A stretch of 64,000 bases of DNA from Sandaracinobacteroides sayramensis (GTDB lineage: Bacteria > Pseudomonadota > Alphaproteobacteria > Sphingomonadales > Sphingomonadaceae). The position numbers were made by a program, and so were the translations under genes. The stretch spans positions 52,195 through 116,194 of the forward strand of contig NZ_JAKLSQ010000014.1 in the NCBI RefSeq assembly GCF_022014495.1, written 5' to 3'. This document shows, piece after piece, positions 33,978-42,896 of this stretch (positions are counted from its first letter, which is position 1; each line of letters begins with the position of its first letter). The notes beneath the pieces were generated by a model. It was not told the DNA's origin. It saw only the letters and a list, made by a program, of their open reading frames with translations, and made no database searches.

Positions 33978-35456
33978 GGCGGCTTTTACCAGGGCGCGGC
34001 GGCGGCGGTCGAAGCTGGAGGGGATGCCCATCGCCTCGCGGTATTTGGTGACCGTGCGGCGGGCCAGATCGTAGCCCTCCTTTTTCAGGAGATCGACCAG
34101 CTTGTCGTCCGACAGCGGCTTCAGCGGCGGTTCCGCGTCGATCAGGCTCTTCAGCTTCTGCCGCACCGCTTCGGCCGAAGCGTCGCCGCCGCTCGCCGAC
34201 TGGATGGCGGTGGTGAAGAAATATTTCAGCTCGAACACGCCCCGGTCGCAGGCGAGATATTTGTTGCTGGTGACGCGGCTGACGGTGGATTCGTGCATCT
34301 CGATCGTTTCCGCGATCTGCTTCAGCGTCAGCGGCTTCAAATGCGAGACTCCATGCTCGAAGAAGCCGCGCTGCTCCTCCAGCAGCGCCATCGCCACCTT
34401 CATGATGGTGGTGGCGCGCTGGTCCAGCGCCTTCATCAGCCAATGCGCCTGGGTGAGGCAGGAATCGAGGAACTGCCGTTCCTGCTTGGAGCGGCTGGCC
34501 GGGCCGCGGCCGGCGTGGGCGGCGATCCGCGCCTGATACTGGCGGTTGACGATGAGGCGGGGCAGCGTGCTGCTGTTCAGCTCCACCGTCCAGCCGCGCG
34601 CGGTGCGGCGCACGAAGATGTCGGGCACGACCGGCACCGTGCGGCCGCCGCCATGCACCAGGCCGGGCTTGGGGTTGTAGCCGCGCAGTTCGCGCAGCAT
34701 GTCGGCCAGATCCTCCGCGTCGACGTTGCAGAGGCGGCGGAGCTGGGCGAGGTCGCCGCGGGCGACGAGATCGAGATTGGCGATGAGCGCCGCCATGCAG
34801 GGGTCGTAGCGGTCCGCCTCTTTCGCTTGCAGCGCGATGCATTCGGCGAGGTTGCGTGCGCCGACGCCGGTCGGCTCGAAGCTCTGGACGATGGCCAGCA
34901 CCCGCTCGACTTCGGCTTCCGTCAGGTTCAGGCGCCCGGCGATTTCCGCGACCGGCTCGGTCAGATAGCCGGCCTCGTCGATCAGCGAGATGAGGTGCAG
35001 CGCGACCGCGAGATCGGTGCCGGAGAGGCGCTGGGCCTGCTGCTCCAGCACTTGCGCCAGCGAAAGCTCGTCTGCGGCGAAGCTGTCGAAGCCCGGCTCC
35101 TCGCCGCTCTCGGACGCGCGGCCGCTGTCGGCGGCGCTGTCGTGGTGGAAGCGCTCCTCGACATAGTCGACATCCTGGTCGGCGCCGCGCTCCAGCCCGT
35201 CGTCCGAGGCGAATTCCTGCGCCATGTCGGCGGGTTCGGCCGCTTCCGGGGGGGCTTCGCCTTCCGGCGGCTGGTCGGGGATGCCGCCGTCGCCATCGTC
35301 CGCCATTTCCAGCAGCGGGTTGCGCTCCATCTCGGCGGAAATCTCGTTCATCAACTCGAGGTTGCTGAGCGTCAGCAGCTTGATCGCCGCCTGCAATTGC
35401 GGCGAGATGACCAGCGTCTGGCTGGTGCGCAGGTCCAGGCGCGGCCCGATCGCCAC
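33975..35456 (-). CDS. rpoN: RNA polymerase sigma-54 factor
   Basis: RpoN directs transcription of nitrogen and other regulons from -24/-12 promoters with activator ATPases. The 493 residues show the Gln/Leu-rich activator region (about 1-50, LRTSQTLVISPQLQAAIKLL), a long acidic region II (about 50-115), the core-binding domain, the helix-turn-helix, and the RpoN box ARRTVTKYRE near the end. The start is GTG 35456. It lies 32 nt after lptB, the usual alphaproteobacterial order. A matching promoter lies upstream of glnB in this window. Confidence 0.96.
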   Translation of the reverse strand: MAIGPRLDLRTSQTLVISPQLQAAIKLLTLSNLELMNEISAEMERNPLLEMADDGDGGIPDQPPEGEAPPEAAEPADMAQEFASDDGLERGADQDVDYVEERFHHDSAADSGRASESGEEPGFDSFAADELSLAQVLEQQAQRLSGTDLAVALHLISLIDEAGYLTEPVAEIAGRLNLTEAEVERVLAIVQSFEPTGVGARNLAECIALQAKEADRYDPCMAALIANLDLVARGDLAQLRRLCNVDAEDLADMLRELRGYNPKPGLVHGGGRTVPVVPDIFVRRTARGWTVELNSSTLPRLIVNRQYQARIAAHAGRGPASRSKQERQFLDSCLTQAHWLMKALDQRATTIMKVAMALLEEQRGFFEHGVSHLKPLTLKQIAETIEMHESTVSRVTSNKYLACDRGVFELKYFFTTAIQSASGGDASAEAVRQKLKSLIDAEPPLKPLSDDKLVDLLKKEGYDLARRTVTKYREAMGIPSSFDRRRRALVKAA

Positions 35457-35488
35457 GTCAGCCGCGCCCCCCGTTCACGAAAACCCCC

Positions 35489-36259
35489 TCACAGCGCGAA
35501 ATCCTCGCCCAGATAGACCTGGCGCACGGTTTCGTCGCGCACCAGCGCGTCGGGCGTGCCTTCGAACAGCACCCGGCCATCGTAGATGATGCAGGCGCGG
35601 TCGACGATCTCCAGCGTCTCGCGCACATTATGGTCGGTGATGAGGACGCCGATGTCCCGGTCCTTCAGATGGCCGACGAGGGTGCGGATGTCGGCGATCG
35701 AAATCGGGTCGATCCCGGCGAACGGCTCGTCCAGCAGCATGATGGAGGGGGTGGCGGCCAGCGCCCGGGCGATCTCGCAGCGGCGGCGCTCGCCACCGGA
35801 AAGCGCCATGGCCGGGCTGGAGCGCAGGCGGGCGATGTTGAATTCGCCCAGCAGCTGTTCCAGCCGCGCGGCGCGGGCGACCTTGTCCGGCTCGGAGACT
35901 TCGAGGACGGCGGAGATATTCTCCTCGACCGTCAGGCCGCGGAAGATGGAGGTCTCCTGCGGCAGATAGCCGAGGCCGAGCGCGGCGCGGCGGTACATCG
36001 GCAGGCGGGTGATGTCGACGCCGTCGAGCAGGATCCGCCCCTGGTCGGGCGCGGCGAGGCCCATGATGGAATAGAAGCAGGTGGTCTTGCCGGCGCCGTT
36101 CGGGCCGAGCAGGCCGACGACCTCCCCCCGATTCACCGAGAGCGAGACGTCGCGCAGGACCACGCGCTTGTCGTAGGATTTGCCGATCGAGACGACGGCG
36201 AGGCCCGCTTCCGCTAGACCTTCCGCGCGACCGACGGCAGCGCTTCCTTCGGCGACCAT
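35489..36259 (-). CDS. lptB: LPS export ABC transporter ATP-binding protein LptB
   Basis: LptB powers transfer of lipopolysaccharide from the inner membrane through the LptBFGC complex. The 256-residue ATPase has Walker A (GPNGAGKTT), the signature LSGGERRR, Walker B (SIMLLDEPFAGIDP) and the switch His in LITDHNVRET. The start was set at ATG 36259; an in-frame extension to 36304 is possible but less likely. The lptC and lptA genes that usually precede it are not present; the next gene upstream is the divergent dmeR. Confidence 0.94.
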   Translation of the reverse strand: MVAEGSAAVGRAEGLAEAGLAVVSIGKSYDKRVVLRDVSLSVNRGEVVGLLGPNGAGKTTCFYSIMGLAAPDQGRILLDGVDITRLPMYRRAALGLGYLPQETSIFRGLTVEENISAVLEVSEPDKVARAARLEQLLGEFNIARLRSSPAMALSGGERRRCEIARALAATPSIMLLDEPFAGIDPISIADIRTLVGHLKDRDIGVLITDHNVRETLEIVDRACIIYDGRVLFEGTPDALVRDETVRQVYLGEDFAL

Positions 36260-36453
36260 GGTAGCCAGAGCCCGACCCTTTCGATTCCGAACAGTTTGTC
36301 GCAAGAATTTACCAATTGGCGCGATTCTTGCTGTCTAATGCAATCTACCCGTGCGGACGGGCCGGTTCAAGGCGGGCAATGGCAAGAAGTCGCCGATATG
36401 GCGGATTTGTCCTAATGGCTGGCCGGAGGCGGCGTCCTCTTCCACTCCTGTTG

Positions 36454-36476
36454 TATATAGGATAGGGGGGTATGCC
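36454..36476 (+). promoter_or_regulatory. Candidate DmeR (RcnR/CsoR-family) operator
   Basis: The sequence AGGATAGGGGGGTATG ends just before the dmeR ATG. A G-tract flanked by AT-rich, partly symmetric bases is the known operator type of RcnR, FrmR and CsoR regulators. The G-run also serves as ribosome binding site, so bound repressor would block both transcription and translation start. Inferred from pattern. Confidence 0.6.
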
Positions 36477-36752
36477 ATGGCACATCTGTCGAAAAACCGG
36501 GATCGGCTGCTGGCCCGCGTGCGGCGCATTGCCGGGCAGATGGCGGCGATCGAAAAGGCCATTGCCGGCGACGCGGGCTGTTCGGTCGTGCTCCACCAGG
36601 TCGCGGGCGCGCGCGGCGCCATCAACGGGCTGATGGACGAGCTGATCGAGGACCATGTCCGCGCCCATGTCGCCAGCCCCGGGCTGAGCGACGCCGAGCG
36701 CGCGGCCGGGGCGGAGGAACTGATCGAGGCGGTGCGCCGCTATGCGAAATGA
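36477..36752 (+). CDS. dmeR: Nickel/cobalt-responsive regulator, RcnR/DmeR type
   Basis: A 91-residue all-helical repressor of the metal-sensitive CsoR/RcnR family. The ligands that define the nickel/cobalt sensor RcnR are all present at the same positions: H3, C35, H60 and H64. Formaldehyde (FrmR) and copper (CsoR) members differ at these positions. It overlaps or abuts the cobalt/nickel exporter gene dmeF, as in the dmeRF operon described in Rhizobium. It should release its G-tract operator when Ni or Co rises. Confidence 0.88.
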   Translation: MAHLSKNRDRLLARVRRIAGQMAAIEKAIAGDAGCSVVLHQVAGARGAINGLMDELIEDHVRAHVASPGLSDAERAAGAEELIEAVRRYAK

Positions 36753-36762
36753 GGCTTCCGGC

Positions 36763-37689
36763 ATGGAATTGAAGCCGGAGATCGACGCGCTGACGCACGA
36801 GCATGTCTTCCTGGGCGACCGGCACGACGACAACGCCCGCCGCACGCTGTGGGTGGTGGCGCTGACAGCGGCGATGATGGTGGGCGAGATCGTTGCCGGC
36901 AGCATCTTCAACTCGATGGCGCTGCTGGCGGATGGTTTCCACATGGCGACCCATGCCGGAGCGCTGGGCGTGGCGGCGATCGCCTATCGATTCGCCCGGC
37001 GCCATGCCCGCAACCGCCGCTTCACCTTCGGCACCGGCAAGGTCGGCGATCTGGCCGGCTTCGCCTCCGCGCTGGTGCTGGCGCTGATCGCGCTTGCAAT
37101 CGGCTTCGAATCCTTCACGCGGCTGTTCGAGCCCCGATCCGTCGCCTTCGGAGAGGCGACCATCGTGGCCGTTCTGGGCCTGATCGTGAACATCCTGAGC
37201 GCCCTGCTGCTGGGCGGCGGGCAGCCGCATCCTGGCCATCATCACCCGCACGGCGGCGGGCAGCATGCGCACCGGCACGACAATAATCTGCGCTCGGCCT
37301 ATCTCCATGTTCTGGCCGATGCGCTGACTTCGGTGCTGGCCATCGCGGCGCTGCTGGGCGGCCGCTATCTCGGCTGGGTGTGGCTTGACCCGGTGATGGG
37401 GATTGTCGGCGCCGCCGTGATCGCCGTCTGGGCCTGTTCCTTGCTGCGGGATACGGCGGCCGTGCTGCTGGACACCTCCGATCCGCATCTGGAAGCCGAG
37501 GTCCGCCACGAGGTGGAGGGGCCGGGGGACGCGCGCATCACCGACCTGCATATCTGGCGGCTGGGCCCCGGCGCGCATGCCGCCATCGTGAGCGTCACCG
37601 GAGAGGTGAGCGGCGAAACCGTGCGTTCGCGGCTGTCGCCGATCCATGAACTGGCGCATGTGACGGTGGAAGCCCGGCAGACCGCCTGA
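36763..37689 (+). CDS. dmeF: CDF-family Co(II)/Ni(II) efflux transporter DmeF
   Basis: A 308-residue cation diffusion facilitator with six membrane helices. Metal-site motifs are ALLADGFHMATHA (helix II) and VLADALTSVLAI (helix V). A His-rich cytoplasmic loop follows helix IV (about residues 150-175, HPGHHHPHGGGQHAHRH), and the C-terminus forms the usual soluble domain. ATG 36763, with GAGG 8 nt upstream, was preferred; ATG 36742, inside the end of dmeR, is the alternative. It exports Ni/Co by proton antiport. A bidirectional terminator follows. Confidence 0.9.
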   Translation: MELKPEIDALTHEHVFLGDRHDDNARRTLWVVALTAAMMVGEIVAGSIFNSMALLADGFHMATHAGALGVAAIAYRFARRHARNRRFTFGTGKVGDLAGFASALVLALIALAIGFESFTRLFEPRSVAFGEATIVAVLGLIVNILSALLLGGGQPHPGHHHPHGGGQHAHRHDNNLRSAYLHVLADALTSVLAIAALLGGRYLGWVWLDPVMGIVGAAVIAVWACSLLRDTAAVLLDTSDPHLEAEVRHEVEGPGDARITDLHIWRLGPGAHAAIVSVTGEVSGETVRSRLSPIHELAHVTVEARQTA

Positions 37690-37713
37690 AGCGCCGGATG
37701 CCGGCCGCACATG

Positions 37714-37740
37714 AAAAAGGCGGGCCAAGGCCCGCCTTTT
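37714..37740. terminator. Bidirectional intrinsic terminator
   Basis: A perfect 8-bp stem (GGCGGGCC / GGCCCGCC) with a 2-nt AA centre is flanked by AAAAA on the left and TTTT on the right. It lies between the convergent dmeF and glnA genes and can serve both. Confidence 0.9.
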
Positions 37741-37776
37741 CCCGATGGATCGGGGCCGGCGACGGCCCCTGCCAGC

Positions 37777-39189
37777 TTATGAGCTGTAATACATATCGAA
37801 TTCGACCGGGCTCGGGGTCATTTCCCAGCGGGCCACTTCTTCCATCTTCAGCTCGATATAGCTGTCGATCTGGTCGTCGGTGAAGACGCCGCCCCTGGTG
37901 AGGAAGCCGCGGTCCTTGTCGAGCGCGGCCAGCGCTTCGCGGAGCGAGCCGCACACCGTCGGCACCTTCTTCAGCTCCCTGGGCGGCAGGTCGTAGAGGT
38001 TCTTGTCCATCGCCGCACCCGGGTGCAGCTTGTTCTCCACCCCGTCGAGCCCGGCCATCAGCAGCGCCGAATAGGCGAGATAGGGGTTCGCCATCGCGTC
38101 CGGGAAGCGCACTTCCACCCGCTTCGCCTTGGCGCCCGTGCCATAGGGGATGCGGCAGGAGGCCGAGCGGTTGCGGCTGGAATAGGCCAGCAGCACCGGC
38201 GCCTCATAGCCCGGCACCAGCCGCTTGTAGCTGTTGGTGCTGGGGTTGGTGAAGGCGTTGCAGGCCTTGGCGTGCTTGATGATGCCGCCGATGAAATAGA
38301 GCGCGGTTTCCGACAGGCCGGCATAGCCCTCGCCGGCGAACAGCGGCTTGCCCTTGGCCCAGATGGAAAGATGGGTGTGCATGCCCGAGCCATTATCTTC
38401 CTTGATCGGCTTGGGCATGAAGGTGGCGGTCTTGCCATAGGCCTGGGCCACCATGTGCACGACATATTTGTAGATCTGCATGCGGTCGGCGGTTTCGACC
38501 AGCGTGCCGAACTCCAGCCCCAGCTCATGCTGGGCGGCGGCGACCTCATGGTGGTGCTTGTCGCACGGCAGGCCCATGTCCAGCATGGTCTGCACCATTT
38601 CGGCGCGGATGTCGGTCGCCGAATCCACGGGCGCCACGGGGAAATAGCCGCCCTTGGCGCGCGGGCGGTGGCCGAGATTGCCTTCCTCGTAGCTGCGGCC
38701 GGTGTTGGTGGGCAGCTCGATATCGTCCAGGCTGTAGAAGCTGGTGTTGTAGGCCTGGCCGAACTTCACATCGTCGAACAGGAAGAATTCGGCTTCCGGG
38801 CCGACGTAGACGGTGTCGCCGATGCCGGTGCCCTTCAGATAGGCTTCCGCGCGCTTGGCGGTGGAGCGCGGGTCGCGGCCGTAAAGCTCGCCGGTCGACG
38901 GCTCGACCACGTCGCAGAAGAGGATGGCCATCGGCGTGGCGCTGAAGGGATCGATGTAGAAGGAATCGAGGTCCGGCTTCAGGATCATGTCGCTTTCGTT
39001 GATCACCTTCCAGCCGGCGATCGACGAACCGTCGAACATGAAGCCTTCCGCCAGATTGTCCTCATCGATGACGCGCTTCGCCATGGTGAGATGCTGCCAC
39101 TTGCCCTTCGGGTCGGTGAAGCGGAGATCGATCCACTCGATTTCCTTTTCCTTGATCTGCTTCAGGATGTCAGACGGCTTGCTGCCCAT
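37777..39189 (-). CDS. glnA: Glutamine synthetase, type I
   Basis: GlnA condenses ammonia and glutamate to glutamine with ATP. The 470-residue type I enzyme has [13 protein letters not shown], the catalytic NGSGMHTH and the adenylylation loop around [10 protein letters not shown] (regulatory Tyr), so its activity is expected to be tuned by GlnE and P-II. ATG 39189 ([24 protein letters not shown] trimmed to the first residues) is the family start. It lies 60 nt downstream of glnB on the same strand and shares its sigma-54 promoter. Confidence 0.97.
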   Translation of the reverse strand: MGSKPSDILKQIKEKEIEWIDLRFTDPKGKWQHLTMAKRVIDEDNLAEGFMFDGSSIAGWKVINESDMILKPDLDSFYIDPFSATPMAILFCDVVEPSTGELYGRDPRSTAKRAEAYLKGTGIGDTVYVGPEAEFFLFDDVKFGQAYNTSFYSLDDIELPTNTGRSYEEGNLGHRPRAKGGYFPVAPVDSATDIRAEMVQTMLDMGLPCDKHHHEVAAAQHELGLEFGTLVETADRMQIYKYVVHMVAQAYGKTATFMPKPIKEDNGSGMHTHLSIWAKGKPLFAGEGYAGLSETALYFIGGIIKHAKACNAFTNPSTNSYKRLVPGYEAPVLLAYSSRNRSASCRIPYGTGAKAKRVEVRFPDAMANPYLAYSALLMAGLDGVENKLHPGAAMDKNLYDLPPRELKKVPTVCGSLREALAALDKDRGFLTRGGVFTDDQIDSYIELKMEEVARWEMTPSPVEFDMYYSS

Positions 39190-39249
39190 TTGGTCCTCGC
39201 TTGCGTGAAAGATGTGCGTGCGCCCGGATCGGCCGGACACGGATTCAAG

Positions 39250-39645
<396 letters not shown>

Positions 39646-39651
39646 TTACTA

Positions 39652-39667
39652 TGCAAAAGGCGTGCCA
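39652..39667 (-). promoter_or_regulatory. Sigma-54 promoter of glnBA
   Basis: On the minus strand the sequence TGGCACGCCTTTTGCA matches the sigma-54 consensus (TGGCAC, N5, TTGC) with the invariant GG and GC ten bases apart. Transcription would start near 39641, about 50 nt before the glnB ATG. RpoN is encoded at 33975-35456 and an IHF subunit at 29278. NtrC control is expected from known glnBA operons, but an NtrC site was not identified. Confidence 0.85.
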
Positions 39668-39770
39668 ACCAGGCCCCACCAAGGGGAGAGCTTGGCAGCG
39701 GGGGCGGTTTTGCCCAATTTGGCGGCAGAGTGATGAATTTTGGGGCAGTTTTGCCCGCTGGGAGACGAAG

Positions 39771-40160
39771 ATGGCCGCCGATCCTGCCGATTCCATGCCC
39801 TTCTCGAAGCTGATGGGCGTGCGCGTGACCGAAGCCGGGCGCGAGCGGGTGCTGGCCGAACTGGAGGTGCGCGCCGATCTCTGCACCGCCGGCGGCATCC
39901 TGCACGGCGGCGCCATCATGGCCTTCGCCGACGCGCTAGGCGCGATCGGCGGCTTCCTGAACCTACCCGAAGGCGCCGCCGGCACCACCACCATCGAAAG
40001 CAAGACCAACTTCCTGGGCGCCGCGCCCCAGGGCCAGACCGTGACCGGCGAAGCCGTGCCAGTGTCGGTCGGACGGCGGCTCTCCGTCTGGCAGACGCAT
40101 ATCCGCCGGGCCGACGGCAAGGCCGTGGCGCTGGTGACGCAGACGCAGATGGTGCTTTAG
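39771..40160 (+). CDS. PaaI-type hotdog-fold thioesterase
   Basis: A 129-residue hotdog-fold acyl-CoA thioesterase of the PaaI/YbdB group. The helix with the catalytic residues reads LHGGAIMAFADALGAIGG (HGG motif followed by an Asp). It hydrolyses a CoA thioester, probably aromatic or short-chain, but the substrate is unknown. The ATG at 39771 follows GGGAGACGAAG. It is divergent from glnB, whose sigma-54 promoter lies between the two genes. A 441-bp repeat-filled gap follows. Confidence 0.87.
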   Translation: MAADPADSMPFSKLMGVRVTEAGRERVLAELEVRADLCTAGGILHGGAIMAFADALGAIGGFLNLPEGAAGTTTIESKTNFLGAAPQGQTVTGEAVPVSVGRRLSVWQTHIRRADGKAVALVTQTQMVL

Positions 40161-40173
40161 GGTTCGGGCGGGG

Positions 40174-40235
40174 TTTTGCCTCCGGCGGCCAGGGCTTCGC
40201 CCTGGACCCAGCAGGGAAATGATTTCCCTGCACCC
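40174..40235 (+). repeat. Two-hairpin 3' element downstream of thioesterase
   Basis: TTTTGCCTCCGGCGG is followed by hairpin 2 (CCAGGGCTTCGCCCTGG), ACCCAG and hairpin 1 (CAGGGAAATGATTTCCCTG), then CACCC. Hairpin 2 starts 28 nt after the stop. The gap 40161-40601 holds this element, an inverted pair of a 15-bp repeat, a full palindrome and a second, oppositely directed copy. Confidence 0.85.
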
Positions 40236-40290
40236 TCTTTTCTTTGGGTTGGGGCTGAATCGGTGAGGTCGGGCTTGCGGATTCGGTTCG

Positions 40291-40305
40291 ATTGCCTGCG
40301 GCGCT
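40291..40305 (-). repeat. 15-bp repeat AGCGCCGCAGGCAAT, inverted copy
   Basis: On the minus strand it reads AGCGCCGCAGGCAAT. Direct copies lie at 40465-40479 and 24180-24194. With the 40465 copy it brackets the palindrome at 40323-40430. Confidence 0.6.
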
Positions 40306-40322
40306 TTGGATCGGTCTCTCCC

Positions 40323-40430
40323 GTCACCCCGGGCTTGACCCGGGGTCCAGCTGTTTGGCCCGCCATTCGGGCATGATCGGCGAACCTCGGCGCGCGAGGA
40401 AGCTGGACCCCGGGTCAAGCCCGGGGTGAC
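40323..40430. repeat. GTCACCCCGGG palindromic repeat, full copy (long loop)
   Basis: Arms as in the other copies; the loop is about 50 nt, longer than elsewhere. It sits in the centre of two nested inverted repeat pairs in the 40161-40601 gap. Confidence 0.85.
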
Positions 40431-40464
40431 GGGGGAGGCTGGCAGTTGAAGAGTCCGCCAAGCT

Positions 40465-40479
40465 AGCGCCGCAGGCAAT
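40465..40479 (+). repeat. 15-bp repeat AGCGCCGCAGGCAAT
   Basis: A direct copy; the inverted partner is at 40291-40305 and another direct copy at 24180-24194, also next to a GTCACCCCGGG arm. Confidence 0.6.
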
Positions 40480-40522
40480 AGTTTGCCTGTCAAAGCGACC
40501 TTGCCGCTCAAACCCGAAAATG

Positions 40523-40581
40523 TGGGTGCAGGGAGCACGGCTCCCTGCCGGGGGAGTTTGAGGGGGCAGAGCCCCCTCAAG
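40523..40581 (-). repeat. Two-hairpin 3' element downstream of the antiporter gene
   Basis: In the sense of the minus-strand antiporter, hairpin 2 (TGAGGGGGC / GCCCCCTCA) comes 21 nt after the stop and hairpin 1 (CAGGGAGCCGTGCTCCCTG) follows. Both stems differ in sequence from every other copy but stay perfectly paired. Confidence 0.85.
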
Positions 40582-40601
40582 TCCGACGCCCGGGATTAAC
40601 C

Positions 40602-42416
40602 CTAGCTGCTCGCGGCCTCCGCCGGCGGGATTTCGCCCAGCGAGGTGTCGGCGCTTTCCGGCCGCCAGTTCTGGCCGGGGCGGAAGATGGTTTCGCGGCC
40701 GGCCATGATGTCGCCCGAGGCCGCCTGCAGCGCCAGCCGCTCGGAATCGCGGCGGACATATTCCTCGGTGATTTCGTCGATCGTCTCGGGCGGGGTTCCG
40801 AGTTCGGCGAGCGCGATTCGGCCGAGTTCCAGCGCGCTGTAGAAAAGCTCGCGCACGGCGATGTCCACGTCGCCGGCCTTCAGGCGCATATAGTGCAGCC
40901 GGTCGTGGGCGCGGACGATGATCTTCATGTGCGGGAAGGCGTGGCGGACGGCGTCCAGCCGGTGCGGCTCCCAGGCGCCGCCGGTGGTGACGATCAGCAG
41001 TTGCGCGTCTTCGGCGCCGGCGGCGCGCAGCACGTCGGGGCGGAAGCCGTCTCCGTAATAGACCTTCCAGCCGAAGGCCTTGGACTGCTCGATCAGGTCT
41101 GGCCGGCTGTCGATCAGCACCACTTCCACGCCGCGCGCGTGGAAGAGCTGGGTGACGATCTGGCCGAAGCGGCCGTAGCCGACGACGATGACCGAGCCGG
41201 GCGGGGCGGAGTCCGGGCCTTCCAGCCCCTCGGTGGAGGCGGGCGGGGCTTCATGTTCGAACAGACGGTGCCAGAGCATGAGGGCCGGCACCGTCAGCGC
41301 CATGGAGAGGGTGACGACGGCGGTGAAGAGCGAGGCGGCTTCCGGCAGGATCAGCACGCCGGCGGTGGCCGCCCCCAGCACGATGAAGGCGAATTCCCCG
41401 CCCTGCGACAGGTGGACGCCGATCAGCGAGGCGTCCTTCCACGAGGAGCCGAACAGCCGGGCGAGCGCGGCTACCACCGAGAGCTTGATCGCCATCAGCA
41501 GGAGCGCGAGGACGACGATCTTCAGCGGGTTGGCCAGCACCACGTTCAGGTCCAGCGTCATGCCGACCGCCATGAAGAAGAGGCCGAGCAGCAGGCCGCG
41601 GAAGGGCTCCACATCGGCTTCGACTTCGTGCCGCCAGGGGCTGTCGGCCAGCATCACCCCGGCGATGAAGGCGCCCATCGCCATCGAAAGGCCGAGCGAG
41701 GCCATCAGGAAGGAGGCGCCGAGCACCGTCAGCAGCGCGCCGACCACGAACACCTCGCGGGCGCCGGCCATGGCGATCAGCCGGAACAGCGGGTTCAGCA
41801 GGTAGCGCCCGGCCAGCACCAGCCCGCCGATCGCCGCCAGCGCCACCAGCAGCAGCTCCCAGCCGCTGCGGACTTCGGGCGACGGGGCGCGGGCGAGCGC
41901 GCTGGTCACCAGCAGCAGCGGGACGATGGCGAGATCCTGCAGCAGGTGGATGGAGATGATGCGTTCGCCGAGCGGCGTGTTGATCTTCTGCTGGTCCTGC
42001 AGGATCTGCACGTCCAGTGCGGTGGAGGAGAGGGCGAGCGCGAGGCCCACCACCAGCGCCGCGTGCCAGGTGAAGGCGGTGCCGAGGAACAGGGCGGCCG
42101 CCAGCGCCAGCCCGCACATCACCACTTGCAGGGTGCCCAGCCCGAATATGTCCCGCCGGAGCGCCCAGAGGCGGGCCGGGTTCAGTTCCAGCCCGACGAC
42201 GAACAGCAGCATCACCACGCCATATTCGGCGAACTGCATGGCGCGTTCGGGATCGGGGATGAGGCCCAGCAGCGACGGGCCAATGATGAGGCCGCCGACC
42301 AGATAGCCGAGCACGGCCCCCAGCTTCAGCCGGTTGAAGAGCGGCACGCAGACGACGGCTGCCGCCAGATAGATGACCGCCTCGCGCAGGACGGTGGTGT
42401 CGACCTCGCCCGCCAC
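40602..42416 (-). CDS. CPA2-family cation:proton antiporter (Kef/YbaL-like)
   Basis: A 604-residue membrane antiporter. Residues 1-375 form the Na+/H+-exchanger domain with about 12 helices; LALSSTALDVQILQ is typical of CPA2 helices. A TrkA-N/KTN nucleotide-binding domain follows (about 400-520; VIVVGYGRFGQIV), and the last 80 residues are a charged tail. KefB/C/YbaL relatives exchange potassium for protons under redox or electrophile control. GTG 42416, 4 nt after the preceding stop, was chosen; a longer reading is an Arg/Pro-rich artefact. Confidence 0.9.
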   Translation of the reverse strand: MAGEVDTTVLREAVIYLAAAVVCVPLFNRLKLGAVLGYLVGGLIIGPSLLGLIPDPERAMQFAEYGVVMLLFVVGLELNPARLWALRRDIFGLGTLQVVMCGLALAAALFLGTAFTWHAALVVGLALALSSTALDVQILQDQQKINTPLGERIISIHLLQDLAIVPLLLVTSALARAPSPEVRSGWELLLVALAAIGGLVLAGRYLLNPLFRLIAMAGAREVFVVGALLTVLGASFLMASLGLSMAMGAFIAGVMLADSPWRHEVEADVEPFRGLLLGLFFMAVGMTLDLNVVLANPLKIVVLALLLMAIKLSVVAALARLFGSSWKDASLIGVHLSQGGEFAFIVLGAATAGVLILPEAASLFTAVVTLSMALTVPALMLWHRLFEHEAPPASTEGLEGPDSAPPGSVIVVGYGRFGQIVTQLFHARGVEVVLIDSRPDLIEQSKAFGWKVYYGDGFRPDVLRAAGAEDAQLLIVTTGGAWEPHRLDAVRHAFPHMKIIVRAHDRLHYMRLKAGDVDIAVRELFYSALELGRIALAELGTPPETIDEITEEYVRRDSERLALQAASGDIMAGRETIFRPGQNWRPESADTSLGEIPPAEAASS

Positions 42417-42420
42417 CCGC

Positions 42421-42873
42421 CTAGGCCTGACGCGCCAGCTGGCCGGCCATGAGGGCGGCGGCGGCGGTCGCCTCGAAGGCGAGGAGGATGGAGGGGTGGC
42501 GGCCCGGATGCGCCCGCGCCGCTTCGAAGAGGGCAAGCTCGGGGAAGCGGGCGGCGAGCGGCGTGGGCAAGGCCCCTTCCCCCTTCAGCCATTGCTTCAG
42601 TTGCGCATGGGCGTCGCCGAGGCTTTCGGCGGTTTCGCCCAGCGCGTGGCGGCCGAGGATGGAAGCGGAAGCCTGGCCCAGCGCGCAGGCGCGGACTTCC
42701 TGCCCGAGATCGGCGATTCGCCCCTGCCGGTCCAGCACCACGTCGACCGTCACGCGGCTGCCGCAGACGGGAGAGGTGCGGTCCGCCGTGCCTTCGGCCT
42801 GTCGCAGTCTTTCGCCGTGGGGGATGCTGGCCGCGAGGCGGAGGATGTCGGCGTTGTAGAGGGGGGCGTCCAT
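42421..42873 (-). CDS. IscU/NifU-like Fe-S scaffold homologue
   Basis: A 150-residue protein of the SUF/IscU-type scaffold family. Two of the three cluster-ligand cysteines are clear, C37 (SPVCGSR) and C63 (RACALGQAS); the position of the third, near RHPSILLAF, has no cysteine. It may therefore be a degenerate or redox-altered scaffold, or bind a cluster with another ligand. It lies 4 nt upstream of the antiporter gene, in one unit with it; no other iron-sulfur genes are nearby. Confidence 0.8.
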   Translation of the reverse strand: MDAPLYNADILRLAASIPHGERLRQAEGTADRTSPVCGSRVTVDVVLDRQGRIADLGQEVRACALGQASASILGRHALGETAESLGDAHAQLKQWLKGEGALPTPLAARFPELALFEAARAHPGRHPSILLAFEATAAAALMAGQLARQA

Positions 42874-42896
42874 GCCCGCCTTTTATAGGAACTGCC

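Noticed and set aside
40280..40310. tRNA-like segment around GGTTCGATT
   Set aside because: No acceptor stem or cloverleaf can be drawn; no tRNA gene was found anywhere in the window.
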